Assembly: GCA_965261535.1 (NCBI GenBank)
Contig: OZ253469.1
Location: 3,596,001 to 3,660,000, forward strand
DNA: 64,000 bases
Direction of reading: 5' to 3'
Source: VXNE01 sp965261535
Lineage (GTDB): Bacteria > Pseudomonadota > Gammaproteobacteria > Pseudomonadales > Azotimanducaceae
Shown here: piece after piece, positions 27,020-35,996 of the stretch
How the letters are laid out: each line of letters begins with the position of its first letter
Position numbering within the stretch: the stretch's first letter is position 1
Position numbers and translations under genes: made by a program
Notes under the pieces: model-generated
Database searches by the model: none
Told to the model about the DNA's origin: nothing
What the model saw: the letters and a program-made list of their open reading frames with translations, nothing else

Positions 27020-29217
27020 TGGCTGGCTAGCGCCTTGATGTCGTCGATTCGCGCGGCCAGCGCGTCCAAAGCTGCGGCGATCGCCTCTACTCCCGGTGCC
27101 ACTTGCTCGTATTCTCGGTGTTCCATGGCTTCACGAATCCATGGCAGCGTCTTCGCGCCATAGCCGGTGTAGAAGCCGGGGGCATAGATCTGGTGGCGGT
27201 ACCAGGGCCGTCCCGGCAAACCTTCCGCGCGGGTGAGCAACCGTTCGCTGGTGAAGAGCAGGCGATTGATTTCGGCGAGCACGGAGTCGTCCACTTCCGC
27301 AGTGACTTCGTAGTCATCCAGGGCCTTGTCGATGCGCGCCAATGCGTTGTGCAGCGGTGCGAAATTGAAGTGTGGGACAACTTCCCGTCGCGGCGGCGGA
27401 CGTAGTGTTTTGGTGGGGTCGAGAGCCGCGGCAAACGCGCCGCTGTCGATGAGGCGGTTGACCCGCGCGACCTCCTGGCGCTCGGTCTCGGCCAGGGCTT
27501 CGAGTTCTTCCACGTAGCCCCGCACCGTCTCGACGAGATTGGTGAAGTCGAAGGGCAGCAACCGCGCGTTGGCCATGCGCAGCGTCGCGCGGCCGGTGAC
27601 TTTGGCCAATACCACTCCGTACACATGCCCCGGGTCGACGAAACGTTCGTAGTGCTCCACCGTGTCGTAGAGCGTGTGGTAGCTCCCGCTTTCGCCCTCG
27701 CCGCCGATGGACACGTTGGCCGAGGCGATGGCCGCGTGATGCAGGAACGTCGTGTAGTCCGAGCCGGAGCCAAGTGCCGAGATGCGAAGATCGGCGCGTT
27801 CGTTCAGATCCTGGATGGCCGTTTCATCGCCGTTCACACGAATACGGGCGCGGTTGCGCTCGGCCATGGACAGTCCGGTTTGCGGGTCAATCACGTCGCG
27901 TTGTACCGCGTTGAAGAATTTCTCGAGGGAGTGACTGCCGCCGATGCGCACGAAGCCTCGCGAATTGCCGTCCGTGTTGGTGTAGAGCACCGCCTTCTCT
28001 GCGAGTTCCTGGCGGTTGTCCTCCACCCACTCCGTGGAACCCATGAGACCCTGTTCTTCCGCGTCCCAGGCGGCGAACACCACTGTGCGCGCCGGCGGTT
28101 CGGGCAGCATCGAGATGGCTTGCGCCTCCGCCAACAGGGAGATCAGCCCTGAAACGGGATCGCGCGCCCCGTGGTTCCAGGCGTCGTGATGGTTGCCCCG
28201 AATCACCCACTGGTCGGGCCACACCGCCCCTTCGCGCCGCGCTATGACGTTCTTCGCGGTGGCGGTACTCCACTCGAACTCGAGTTGCAGGCGAACTGTC
28301 GCCGGTCCGGGTCCAATGCGGTAGGTGATGGGCAACCCGCCGCGCCACTCCGGCGGCGCAACGGGGCCTTCGATGGCGTCGAGCAGCGGTAGCGCGTCGC
28401 CATAGCCGATGGGGAGAGTCGGTATCGTTGCGATGGATGGCGCGTCTCGTATCTCGAGCCGTTTCGCGTCGGCAGTGGCGGCCCAGCCCGGCGTCAGCGC
28501 ATCGCCGGCATAGAGCGGCGTGTACTTGATCGAACCGCGTTGAACGCCGCTGTCGTTCTTGTAGGGGCCTTCGGGGTACACCTCGCCCAGGACATAGCCG
28601 TCGTCGCTGGGATCGGAGTAGATGAGGCACCCGATGGCGCCGTGTTCGGCGGCGAGCCGAGACTTGATGGCGCGAAAGGCGTTGCCGTATCGGACGATCA
28701 CAATCTTGCCCGCGACGTCGATGCCGTAACGATCGAGCTGCTCGTAGTCTTCTCGCAGACCGTAGTTGACATATACGAGCTGGCCCGTGACATCGCCGTC
28801 CGGCGAAAAGGCGTTGTAGGGCGGCAGCACGTCGGGCGACGCGCTGCTCTCATCCCCGGCCACACCGCGCTCAACCAGGGAAGCCGAGAAGGCGTGTGGC
28901 TCGATCATTTCAAGGCGCCGGGTTCTTGGAACTGGAAACAGCACCTCGTAGCTTGCGATTTCGGTGTCGTATCCCCATTCGGTGAACAGGCGCTTCAGGG
29001 TCTCGACATTGCGCTGACCGTGGCTGGAACCGACGTGATGGGGTTGTGCGGCAAGTTCGTGCATCCAGGCGCGCAAGTCGGATGCATCGAGGTGGCGGTC
29101 GAAAACTGCTTCAAGGCCGCGCTGAACTTCTGCGCCGGCCTCGGTAAAGCCTGGTAGTGATTCGTCAGCAGCGGCGTTGAGTGTCAGCGCCGAGACGAGT
29201 GCGATTGCTCGGAACAT
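27016..29217 (-). CDS. M28 metallopeptidase, glutamate carboxypeptidase II-like
   Basis: From the ATG at 29217 the protein has 733 residues, with a Sec signal peptide (MFRAIALVSALTLNAAADES). A protease-associated domain around residues 130-250 contains GKIVIVRYGNAFRAIKSRLA. The dizinc M28 domain has RGNHHDAWNHGARDPVSG, FAAWDAEEQGLMGSTEW and SYHTLYDTVEHY. The helical dimerisation domain lies at the C-terminus. This is the PSMA/transferrin-receptor-like architecture; family members release C-terminal acidic residues from periplasmic or extracellular peptides. It is followed by a coupled methyltransferase and the TonB receptor, which suggests peptide scavenging. Confidence 0.85.
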   Translation of the reverse strand: MFRAIALVSALTLNAAADESLPGFTEAGAEVQRGLEAVFDRHLDASDLRAWMHELAAQPHHVGSSHGQRNVETLKRLFTEWGYDTEIASYEVLFPVPRTRRLEMIEPHAFSASLVERGVAGDESSASPDVLPPYNAFSPDGDVTGQLVYVNYGLREDYEQLDRYGIDVAGKIVIVRYGNAFRAIKSRLAAEHGAIGCLIYSDPSDDGYVLGEVYPEGPYKNDSGVQRGSIKYTPLYAGDALTPGWAATADAKRLEIRDAPSIATIPTLPIGYGDALPLLDAIEGPVAPPEWRGGLPITYRIGPGPATVRLQLEFEWSTATAKNVIARREGAVWPDQWVIRGNHHDAWNHGARDPVSGLISLLAEAQAISMLPEPPARTVVFAAWDAEEQGLMGSTEWVEDNRQELAEKAVLYTNTDGNSRGFVRIGGSHSLEKFFNAVQRDVIDPQTGLSMAERNRARIRVNGDETAIQDLNERADLRISALGSGSDYTTFLHHAAIASANVSIGGEGESGSYHTLYDTVEHYERFVDPGHVYGVVLAKVTGRATLRMANARLLPFDFTNLVETVRGYVEELEALAETERQEVARVNRLIDSGAFAAALDPTKTLRPPPRREVVPHFNFAPLHNALARIDKALDDYEVTAEVDDSVLAEINRLLFTSERLLTRAEGLPGRPWYRHQIYAPGFYTGYGAKTLPWIREAMEHREYEQVAPGVEAIAAALDALAARIDDIKALASQ

Positions 29218-29305
29218 GGTCGTGTCGTGGGTAATGGCGGACGAGGATTGTAACCGCGAAGCCGCGGTTGCTGAGGGGAGCGCTCGGCCCCGTGCAATAC
29301 GCCGA

Positions 29306-29779
29306 CTATTCGCCTTGGGTCGGCTCCGAACCAATCCAGGCGCGGGCGCGGCGCACATGTTCCATCGGCTGAAAGATCGCTGAAAAGATATCGCGCACCA
29401 CGCCGCTCTCATCCACCAGGTATGTGACCCGCCCCGGCAGCGGTCCGGTGAAGGCGCCGTAGAGGCGGCGCACCTTGTTGCCGGCATCACTCAGGACGGG
29501 GAAGGGGAGAGAGTGATGATCGGTGAATCGCCCATGCGACGCGACTCCACCGCTATTGATGCCAATCACCTCTGCTCCCGCCCCGACGAACTCCTCGTGG
29601 TGGTCGCGGAACCCGCGGGCCTCCTGGACACAGCCCGGCGACTCGTCCATGGGATAGAAGAACAGCACGACTTTGCGGCCGCGCAGAGAGTTGAGCGACA
29701 AGGTCTCCCCGTCCGCCGCCGGCAAGACGAAGTCGGGCGCTTCATCGCCGATGGCAACTTTCTTCTTGCGCGCAACCAT
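29306..29779 (-). CDS. bcp: Peroxiredoxin, Bcp/PrxQ type
   Basis: The 157-residue protein reads KKVAIGDEAPDFVLPAADGE, with the active site FFYPMDESPGCVQEARGFRD. This is the PxxxSxxC form of the peroxiredoxin signature with a normal Cys. FPVLSDAGNKVRRLYGAF and VTYLVDESGVVR follow. No second Cys stands at the usual PrxQ resolving position, so it is likely a 1-Cys enzyme. The ATG at 29779 begins MVARKKK. The long open frame upstream runs through the sterol-reductase-like gene in the wrong phase and is not part of it. Note the contrast with the selenocysteine peroxiredoxin at 14 kb. Confidence 0.85.
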   Translation of the reverse strand: MVARKKKVAIGDEAPDFVLPAADGETLSLNSLRGRKVVLFFYPMDESPGCVQEARGFRDHHEEFVGAGAEVIGINSGGVASHGRFTDHHSLPFPVLSDAGNKVRRLYGAFTGPLPGRVTYLVDESGVVRDIFSAIFQPMEHVRRARAWIGSEPTQGE

Positions 29780-29844
29780 CTCCGGGCTTCGAAAGTCGAG
29801 TTGATCGGAGAGCATACCCATTCGCGGGCTGCCACGCCCGTCAG

Positions 29845-30616
29845 CTAGTAGATCCCCGGCACGATCCGCCATCTCACCTGCTGCCGGTATTGCTCCCACA
29901 GCGGACCATATTTCCCGGCGCAGCGCCGGTCGTCGTCGCGCTCGCGCGGAATTAGCAGCGCTACGTAGTAGAGGGGGTAGAGCCAGGGGCCGAGCAGGAG
30001 CGGCCAGCCGAGAGAGAGGGCAAGACCGCAGGCCATGAGGAACTCGCCCAGATAGTTGACGTGCCGAGACACGCCCCAGAAGCCGCTGCAGAGCACGCTG
30101 TGTTTGCCGTCGGAGAGGGATCTTGGCGCGAATCGTCCAAGGAAGATCTGGTCGGGGTCTCTCTTGAACGCAAATGTCTGCATGTTCGCGCCGCGTGCCA
30201 ACGACCAGCGGGCGAAGAAGACGAGCGCGGATACGACGAGGAGCCAGGCGGGTGGTTGCGGGTTGGGAAGGTCCGCGACCGACCATAGTCCCACCGCGTA
30301 GAAGTACGGGTACCAGGCGAGGCAACCCCAGACGAGCTTGAAACCCAGGCGTTCGGCGACGAGATCGTCGGTATAGAGGTGTACGCGCTCGAACAGGAGG
30401 TGGTCGCATATGAACCAACTGAAGAGCGCGACGTGGAGGACGACTCCCGGCGAGGGATCTTCGGTGTAGGCAAGGAAGTGCTGCGCCGCGAACGAGAGCA
30501 GGTTGAGTGCAGACTGCGAACACAAGCGGGCCGTTGAGACGGTAGCGCAACGGCGCGCCACTTTGCTCGTCGCGCGCGTATCCCTCGACCCGGCGCGCGG
30601 ATAACGCGAGATGCAA
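29845..30616 (-). pseudogene. ERG4/ERG24-like sterol reductase membrane protein, truncated
   Basis: The C-terminal frame (about 210 residues up to 29845) has several membrane segments and the conserved end of ERG4/ERG24 reductases: GFWGVSRHVNYLGEFLMACG and then KYGPLWEQYRQQVRWRIVPG, the NADPH-binding region. A separate frame near 30530-30616 gives HLALSARRVEGYARDEQSGA followed by PLRYRLNG, the expected upstream segment, so a shift occurs near 30525. About the first 60 residues and part of the middle are missing compared with the family. It is likely a decayed gene. The SDR gene ends 58 bases upstream. Confidence 0.6.
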
Positions 30617-30673
30617 CCCGGATATGGCGGCATAAACGAGCCAGGGCGCGAAAAAAGCCTGTCAGAACGTCGG

Positions 30674-31456
30674 TCAACTCAGGTCTTTCGTGCCTGCGGC
30701 CATGAGCTGGATTGCCGTTTTGCGCGGCAGCAGGCGTTCGAAAAGCCTGGCGAATAACCGGTTCACGACGCCCGGCACGACGCGCGGGCCCTTCCCCAGC
30801 GCGTCCAGGGTCTCGCGCGCGACGGCTTCGGAAGTCATGGTTCCCGGTGCCACCCGATTGGTGGATTTGAGATAGCGGGGCGTATTGATCGCCCCCGGGC
30901 AAGAGACCACGACGTCGATGCCCTGCTCGCGCAGCTCGTACCAGAGGCTCTCGCCGAGGATGGTGTTGAATGCCTTGCTGGCCGCGTAGGCGGCGAGGCG
31001 AGGAGCGCCCTGCATCCCCGCGAGCGACGACATCAACACCACCGCGCCCCGCCCGCGCTCGCGTATGGGCGGCAGCAGCGTGCGCAGTAACGTCAGCGGA
31101 CCATGTACGTTGACGCGCTTGAGTTGGTCGAGGGCATCGTCTTCGAGTTCGAGGAAGCTGGCCGCCGGCACGAATGCTGCGTTGTAGACGATCAGGCCCA
31201 GATCGAGATCGGTCGCGGCATCGGAGAGTGACTCGGCGAGCGCCGGGCTTGCGAGGTCCAGCACCAGGACGCGGACTTCAATGCCGTGACCCTGGCGCAG
31301 CCTTTCCGCGACCGATTGAAGTGCGTCCGCGCGCCGCGCGACCAGGAGGAGATGCATGCCCCGTTTGGCGAGCTCCGTCGCGAACGCCGCGCCAAGACCC
31401 TCCGAAGCCCCCGCGACCACAGCCCAGTTGCCGTAACGCGTTTGCAGATCACGCAT
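30674..31456 (-). CDS. Short-chain dehydrogenase (DltE-like)
   Basis: The 260-residue SDR starts at the ATG at 31456, with GGGAG upstream. Motifs are VVAGASEGLGAAFATELAKR (NADP type, ARRAD after strand 2), VYNAAFVPAASFLELEDDAL, VLMSSLAGMQGAP and YAASKAF. It ends with a basic C-terminus typical of acyl-lipid or ketone reductases of the DltE type. It sits upstream of the sterol-reductase-like remnant on the same strand, so a role in lipid or sterol metabolism is possible but only inferred. Confidence 0.8.
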   Translation of the reverse strand: MRDLQTRYGNWAVVAGASEGLGAAFATELAKRGMHLLLVARRADALQSVAERLRQGHGIEVRVLVLDLASPALAESLSDAATDLDLGLIVYNAAFVPAASFLELEDDALDQLKRVNVHGPLTLLRTLLPPIRERGRGAVVLMSSLAGMQGAPRLAAYAASKAFNTILGESLWYELREQGIDVVVSCPGAINTPRYLKSTNRVAPGTMTSEAVARETLDALGKGPRVVPGVVNRLFARLFERLLPRKTAIQLMAAGTKDLS

Positions 31457-31595
31457 TGTAGCTCCCTGCTGGTTCGCTACGGTACGCGTTGGCCAGAAGG
31501 CGCGTTGCGAGGACCATCGTCCGCGAACGCGCCGCTCGTCGGGGGTGTGGCCATTTGCATGCTCCGGCACCGCGTCTCCATGCCGCATGGCCGTT

Positions 31596-32113
31596 CTACG
31601 TGCTGGGTACCGTTGCCACCCCCCAAACAAGGCCAGCCGAAGTTGATCGATCCACGGTCTTGGGGTGGGCATCAATAGCTCGCAGCTCTCGACGTAGCTT
31701 ATCGCCCACCGAGGTGGGATCTACGGGCTTCGGCCGGAGCTTGGATGAATGTGTGGGTTGTTCCAAGTGCAGCGCCACACGCCATCGACGCTTAGACAAT
31801 GCACGCTGCGCAAGTTTCCTTTCTTGGGCATCATTGGCGTTGACGCTGGCTGCGGCCAACCCTGCCAACGTATCGCGGGCCTTCATCGCTACTTCTGCGG
31901 CGAGATCGATCGTCTTCGTCCGAGGATGTAGTCGATAGTCCTTGACCTCAATCAGCCAAGCTTCATGGGCTGTAACGAATAGGATGTCCACGGCTTTGGA
32001 TCCACCAGCGACGTTCTGAAACTGATTTCGATAGAACGCCCAATCGTCATACTTCGAGGCCAAGTCACTATCAGGAAAGGAAAATGTTAGACTCGCCCTC
32101 GGCGATGGTAGTC
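31596..32113 (-). CDS. PD-(D/E)XK-like nuclease, partner of the ATPase
   Basis: The conserved part reads LASKYDDWAFYRNQFQNVAG and AVDILFVTAHEAWLIEVKDY; D...EVKD is a good PD-(D/E)XK active site. The rest (residues 60-155) is basic and helical. The frame with this match has no ATG until a TTG at 32063, whereas an ATG at 32113 overlaps the ATPase stop (ATGA) and reads MTTIAEG before going out of frame. One base change in the GAGGGCGAG run joins them as MTTIAEGASLTFSFPDSD. I therefore give the full span and flag a likely frameshift. Its job is probably DNA cleavage controlled by the ATPase. Confidence 0.6.
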
Positions 32114-33161
32114 ATAGAACGCGATCGAGGAAACGATCGGACTGAAGCAGTTCCTCGTCGAGAAGCACCAGCGGATCCACGTCAACGACATCATCGCCTT
32201 GGGTGACCTTCACGCCGTTGTCGCCTTGTTCGAGAGCAAAGTACCGTTGCGTGACCACCTGAAACTCCTCCTCCTGAAGAAGGATTTCGAACTCTCTCAG
32301 GAGGAACAGGCTATGTGTAGCCAAGATCACCTGAACCCCTTCCTTGCACATCTGGAGGATTGCCTTGGCCGTTGCGCGAATCAGTTGTGGGTTGAGGTTT
32401 GCTTCTGGTTCGTCCCAGAACAAGCAACCCTGGTCGAGCAGAGAACCCGTGGCGATCAGACGTGCCAACATAGCCAGCTTTCGCCAACCCTCAGCGACGA
32501 GCGGCATTTCCATGTTGCCGGCACCGGGCGAGTTCAGGTAGAAGCGACCGTTCTGTTCCAGGATCAAACGCCCGCCTAACTGTTCTTCAATAGGTTTGAG
32601 CAAGCGTGCGGCTCGATTTTCGTACGGTCCCCTAAGTGTCGGTGAGCCCAGCAATAAGCATGTATCCCGCCACGTTTCCTCGAACTCGATGTAGCGCGCA
32701 TCGTAGAGGGATGCGAATCCTGGATAAATCGTCAGGAGTTCACGCGTGGGAAGAAACACCGGCATTCTCTCGAGCCAAACCGATGGCGACTGGTCCAAGA
32801 CGACTTCTGATCGATTCTGCGTCGCGTAATTGAAGACGACATCAGCTCGGTGATCGCTGAATTTCATGCTCACTTGGCATCGAACCCGACCTTGGCGACG
32901 CTGCGTCAGGCGACCCAACGTGTCGGGACGGAATACGCCGATGAGTTTCTCCGCAATGCGCCTTTGAAGAAACGCCTTGCCAGGATCTTGGACATCACCT
33001 TTCTTCGCTTCCGCGCTTACGGTCATTACGGCATAAGGGAGCTTCAGTAGGTGCGTCTTGCCCAGTCCGTTTTTGCCAACGATGACGTTCAAGCCGGACG
33101 AGAAGCGGAATTCGGCGTGCCGAAAAACTGTGAAATGTTCGACCTCCAAGGAATTAAGCAA
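32112..33161 (-). CDS. ABC-type AAA ATPase of a two-gene defence-like pair
   Basis: The 349-residue protein opens with LEVEHFTVFRHAEFRFSSGL, then Walker A VGKNGLGKTHLL, the AEGWRKLAMLARLI signature, Walker B GCLFWDEPEANLNP and the switch VQVILATHSLFLL. This is the AAA_15/AAA_21 (SMC/RecF-like) type with a short or no coiled coil and no Toprim domain. I take the TTG at 33161 as start because GGAGGGAGACG lies just before it. The nuclease gene follows with an ATGA overlap. ATPase plus nuclease resembles Septu or PARIS in logic, but the nuclease is neither HNH nor DUF4435. Confidence 0.75.
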   Translation of the reverse strand: MLNSLEVEHFTVFRHAEFRFSSGLNVIVGKNGLGKTHLLKLPYAVMTVSAEAKKGDVQDPGKAFLQRRIAEKLIGVFRPDTLGRLTQRRQGRVRCQVSMKFSDHRADVVFNYATQNRSEVVLDQSPSVWLERMPVFLPTRELLTIYPGFASLYDARYIEFEETWRDTCLLLGSPTLRGPYENRAARLLKPIEEQLGGRLILEQNGRFYLNSPGAGNMEMPLVAEGWRKLAMLARLIATGSLLDQGCLFWDEPEANLNPQLIRATAKAILQMCKEGVQVILATHSLFLLREFEILLQEEEFQVVTQRYFALEQGDNGVKVTQGDDVVDVDPLVLLDEELLQSDRFLDRVL

Positions 33162-33303
33162 CGTCTCCCTCCGATGTTGTCGAAGCAACCAAGTGGATTT
33201 TAACCGCGTTTCGCTGCAGTAGACGACTTGGGGGCCCCGCGATCAACGATATCGCGGAGCCATGGAACGTTCTTCGGACAAGATTGCTCTCGACCGCAAC
33301 AAT

Positions 33304-33344
33304 CTATATATTGTGTATTGTATGGAAATAAATACAATATATAG
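33304..33344. promoter_or_regulatory. AT-rich 11-bp inverted repeat upstream of the ImmA gene
   Basis: CTATATATTGT (33304-33314) and ACAATATATAG (33334-33344) are perfect inverted 11-mers around a 19-base spacer, a striking AT-rich island in GC-rich DNA. The gene start at 33352 lies eight bases downstream, with AGTAGG as ribosome-binding site. A second inverted repeat, CCGCGAT/ATCGCGG, lies at 33237-33257 in the same divergent gap. The first looks like a repressor operator or promoter region; no repressor is encoded directly beside it. Confidence 0.55.
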
Positions 33345-33351
33345 TAGGTCT

Positions 33352-34032
33352 ATGCCTTGGATTGAAGATCTTGCTCAGAACCTGCTAGACGAGATCAAAG
33401 CACGGCACCGGGATTTCTTTCCTCGCGGCGTATCGAACCCCATCGATTTGCTCGATCCCTCGATCATAGCGAAAATTCTGAAACTCGAATTCAGAGTTTG
33501 CGCGGACCTTGGCAGGTTTGGTCACAAGGGGGACCGCTTCGCCGTCGCCGGATCGCTGGACCGGAACAAGCGATTGGTTTGCGTTTCCGGGCAATTCGCT
33601 CCCGAAGTACAGCGATTCACTGCGGCACACGAATTCGGTCACTTCGAACTTCATCCCGACCAAGTGATCCATCGTGATCGTCCAGTCAAGGGGCCTTCTT
33701 GGAACGATGACTATCGACGACCGCCAAACGAGAGGGAAGCTGACTACTTTGCGGGATGCCTATTGATACCGCAACGCTTCGTCAGGCGAGAATTTACCCA
33801 GCTGTTTGGCGGGACGCCGCTTCGGATTGACGAGAATCTTGCTTGGTACCTAAATCGGCAGGACTCCTCGATCATCGCAAGACCTTACGCGGACTCCATT
33901 CAACGCGAGTTGGCCCTCGTGTCGGTGACACATCTAGGCGGGAACCACTTCCTTTCTTTGGCCGAGCGCTTTCGGGTTTCAGTTCCGTCGATGGCAATTC
34001 GAATTTGGCAGTTGGGCTTGGTTCAGGACTGA
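33352..34032 (+). CDS. ImmA/IrrE-type zinc metalloprotease
   Basis: The 226-residue protein has the zinc motif FTAAHEFGHFELHPD and, further on, EREADYFAGCLLIP with the third ligand. This is the COG2856 (ImmA/IrrE) peptidase fold. Such proteases cleave Xre-type repressors to induce mobile elements or defence genes. No helix-turn-helix domain is fused here, unlike the homologue at 47-48 kb. The start at 33352 (MPWIEDLAQN) is chosen because the palindrome just upstream should be regulatory DNA. It lies divergent to the ATPase/nuclease pair and may regulate it. Confidence 0.75.
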   Translation: MPWIEDLAQNLLDEIKARHRDFFPRGVSNPIDLLDPSIIAKILKLEFRVCADLGRFGHKGDRFAVAGSLDRNKRLVCVSGQFAPEVQRFTAAHEFGHFELHPDQVIHRDRPVKGPSWNDDYRRPPNEREADYFAGCLLIPQRFVRREFTQLFGGTPLRIDENLAWYLNRQDSSIIARPYADSIQRELALVSVTHLGGNHFLSLAERFRVSVPSMAIRIWQLGLVQD

Positions 34033-34790
34033 GAGAGGAGGTGGGGAGAGGGGGAGCTTCGTTAATGGCGCGCTGCGACAAGCCCTGAAGTAATGTGCGG
34101 CAAGTGAAACGCAAATCGTTCAGGTCATCAAAGGCGACGCTTCGAGGATGAAAGTACGCGTGCCAAGAGGCTGGGTCACCCGTCAGACCATGCTCTCGAT
34201 GATCTACAAGATTGACACGTGCGCGGAACAATGCTGGGGCTGGCGACGCGGTCGCCGAGGGAAACACGGCAGCCGCATGACCAACCTGCCGCACACGAGA
34301 TTTGACAATAGCTCGCCATAGGCGCACGCCAATGCCAAGTCGATTCCGTCTCCGTGGCGAATTCCGGGCAGCGAGCGCGCCTCGGCAAGTCGATGCATGT
34401 CTCGCGCTTCTGTCTGGACGCTGCGATCGGACGCCCGAATCCGGACACGTGGTGCCGGAATCGGTTTTGCAGTCCCGACTGGGCGAAGTTTCTGCCACCG
34501 TTTTATTAGGAGTTTCCGGAAGCAGTCGTGCCGGAGCGCGATGACGTCCGTGGCCTGCGAACTTTCCCCCGCGACCGGCTGCGAGGACTTCGATCGCGTT
34601 CGGGCGCGGTCCCTGCGAGGGTTGGCAAATCGTGTGACGTCAGCGGATATACCGTAGCTCGCAAGTGTCTCCTCATCGGCAACCCGCTCCCACGTCAAAC
34701 CAACTCTCGTCCCCTGGTTACCGCCGTCCATTGAAGGCTCCAGGAGATTCGGGGAACATCAGTGCTTCCCGGGGACTGCCAAGGACGAGT
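34033..34790. other. Intergenic stretch before the DUF6361 cassette
   Basis: About 760 bases separate the ImmA gene from the cassette. Several frames are open on both strands but none shows a family motif, consistent ribosome-binding site or protein-like composition. A minus-strand frame (34204-34731) is the longest and looks like decayed coding DNA. I see no RNA gene here. Confidence 0.4.
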
Positions 34791-35996
34791 GTGGAGCCGA
34801 CGATTACGTGGCTGGATCTGACTGCGAGCGACCGCGACAGGATGCAGCGTGTGCTCGATCTGTTCGGCGAGGCCGGGACTGTGGACGAACTGGGGCTCGG
34901 GACGCTACGAGATGCCGTCTCGAACGCATTGTTTCCCGGCATCACTTCGATTCAGACGCGGTTGCGTTACGTGTTCTTCGTTCCCTGGATTTACCGAATG
35001 CTGGAGTCGCGCCGGACCCCGGTCGACCGTGTTGCGGAACAAGCTCGGCGGTTGGAGGTCCGCCTGATGGAGCCGTTGACGGAGTCGCGCGAGTGGGGTG
35101 TGATCGGAACAAGCGCCCGTCACGAACTGCGGCGGTTGCCAAGTTCGGTGTACTGGAGTTGCCTGCGTCGATGGGGGATCTTCCAGCATGAGCGCGGGAG
35201 CCAGAGTTGGTATCACTCACAATTCGCTCGGCTTCGGGAGTCGGCGACGTACGTCGGCCGCGCTGACGATCCGGGAGTGACTTGGCATGGGGAGCCGAAC
35301 TGGCACCCGCGACTGCCGGATCCTCCCGAGGCATTTCCGGACACGGTCGACTTCGCGCTACAAGAACCTGAAGCATCGTTTCTCCAAGGTCGAGTTGAGG
35401 AAACCTGTGCGGGCACGTTGTTGGCGCGGCTGGCGAGTCGTCCGAAACGTGGACTGGCGGAACACTTCTGGGAAGAACCTGACGCGCTGGGGGCGGGTGG
35501 GCACATAGCTTCGATGGTGGAGGTCGCCAGGCGGTTTTCCTTGGAGGTGGAGGGAATGCGGCTCGTCTATAACCTCATGCTGGCACAGTCGCGCAGAGAG
35601 CTGTTCGAGGACGGGGCGGACTGGGAAGATCGGTACGTCGACGCGTGCGCGGAGTGGGCTGAGCGCGAGTCGAGCGAGGGCGATCCGTTTGAGCCTTCGA
35701 CACTCTGGACCCTGATCGAAGCTCGGGGAACGCCGGTCAACAGTGCCCAGCGCGACTTCGTGCGCGCTTGGACAGCGCGACTTGCGCGGGTTGGTCCTGA
35801 AGCGATTTCCACCGACCCGGATACCCGAGCCCTTATTGCCGATCGCGAGCGCCGTCTCAAGGGGAGGGACCGGGCCCGACTGGCAAACCCAAACCGATTG
35901 CTCGACTGGACCGGTGAGTCCGGCGTGGGACGCATGGACTTCAACTGGGCGCGCGCACGGGGGATGCTCGCTGAACTCCACGAAGGGCTCGGCTGA
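34791..35996 (+). CDS. DUF6361-like defence cassette protein
   Basis: The 401-residue protein starts at the GTG at 34791, with AAGGA seven bases upstream. Recognisable segments are ITWLDLTASDRDRMQRVLDL, GTVDELGLGTLRDAVSNALF and RLRYVFFVPWIYRMLE near the N-terminus, which I associate with the DUF6361 family. The remainder is acidic and helical with no catalytic motif. Its TGA overlaps the ATG of the phospholipase-D-like gene (TGATG), so it is translationally coupled to it. Function unknown; the context suggests a structural or sensing subunit of a restriction-like system. Confidence 0.6.
   Translation: MEPTITWLDLTASDRDRMQRVLDLFGEAGTVDELGLGTLRDAVSNALFPGITSIQTRLRYVFFVPWIYRMLESRRTPVDRVAEQARRLEVRLMEPLTESREWGVIGTSARHELRRLPSSVYWSCLRRWGIFQHERGSQSWYHSQFARLRESATYVGRADDPGVTWHGEPNWHPRLPDPPEAFPDTVDFALQEPEASFLQGRVEETCAGTLLARLASRPKRGLAEHFWEEPDALGAGGHIASMVEVARRFSLEVEGMRLVYNLMLAQSRRELFEDGADWEDRYVDACAEWAERESSEGDPFEPSTLWTLIEARGTPVNSAQRDFVRAWTARLARVGPEAISTDPDTRALIADRERRLKGRDRARLANPNRLLDWTGESGVGRMDFNWARARGMLAELHEGLG

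Noticed and set aside
29780..30616. Fusion of a 280-residue N-terminus to the Bcp peroxiredoxin
   Set aside because: The upstream codons are the out-of-phase reading of the sterol-reductase-like gene; only the first ~30 residues are in its true frame.
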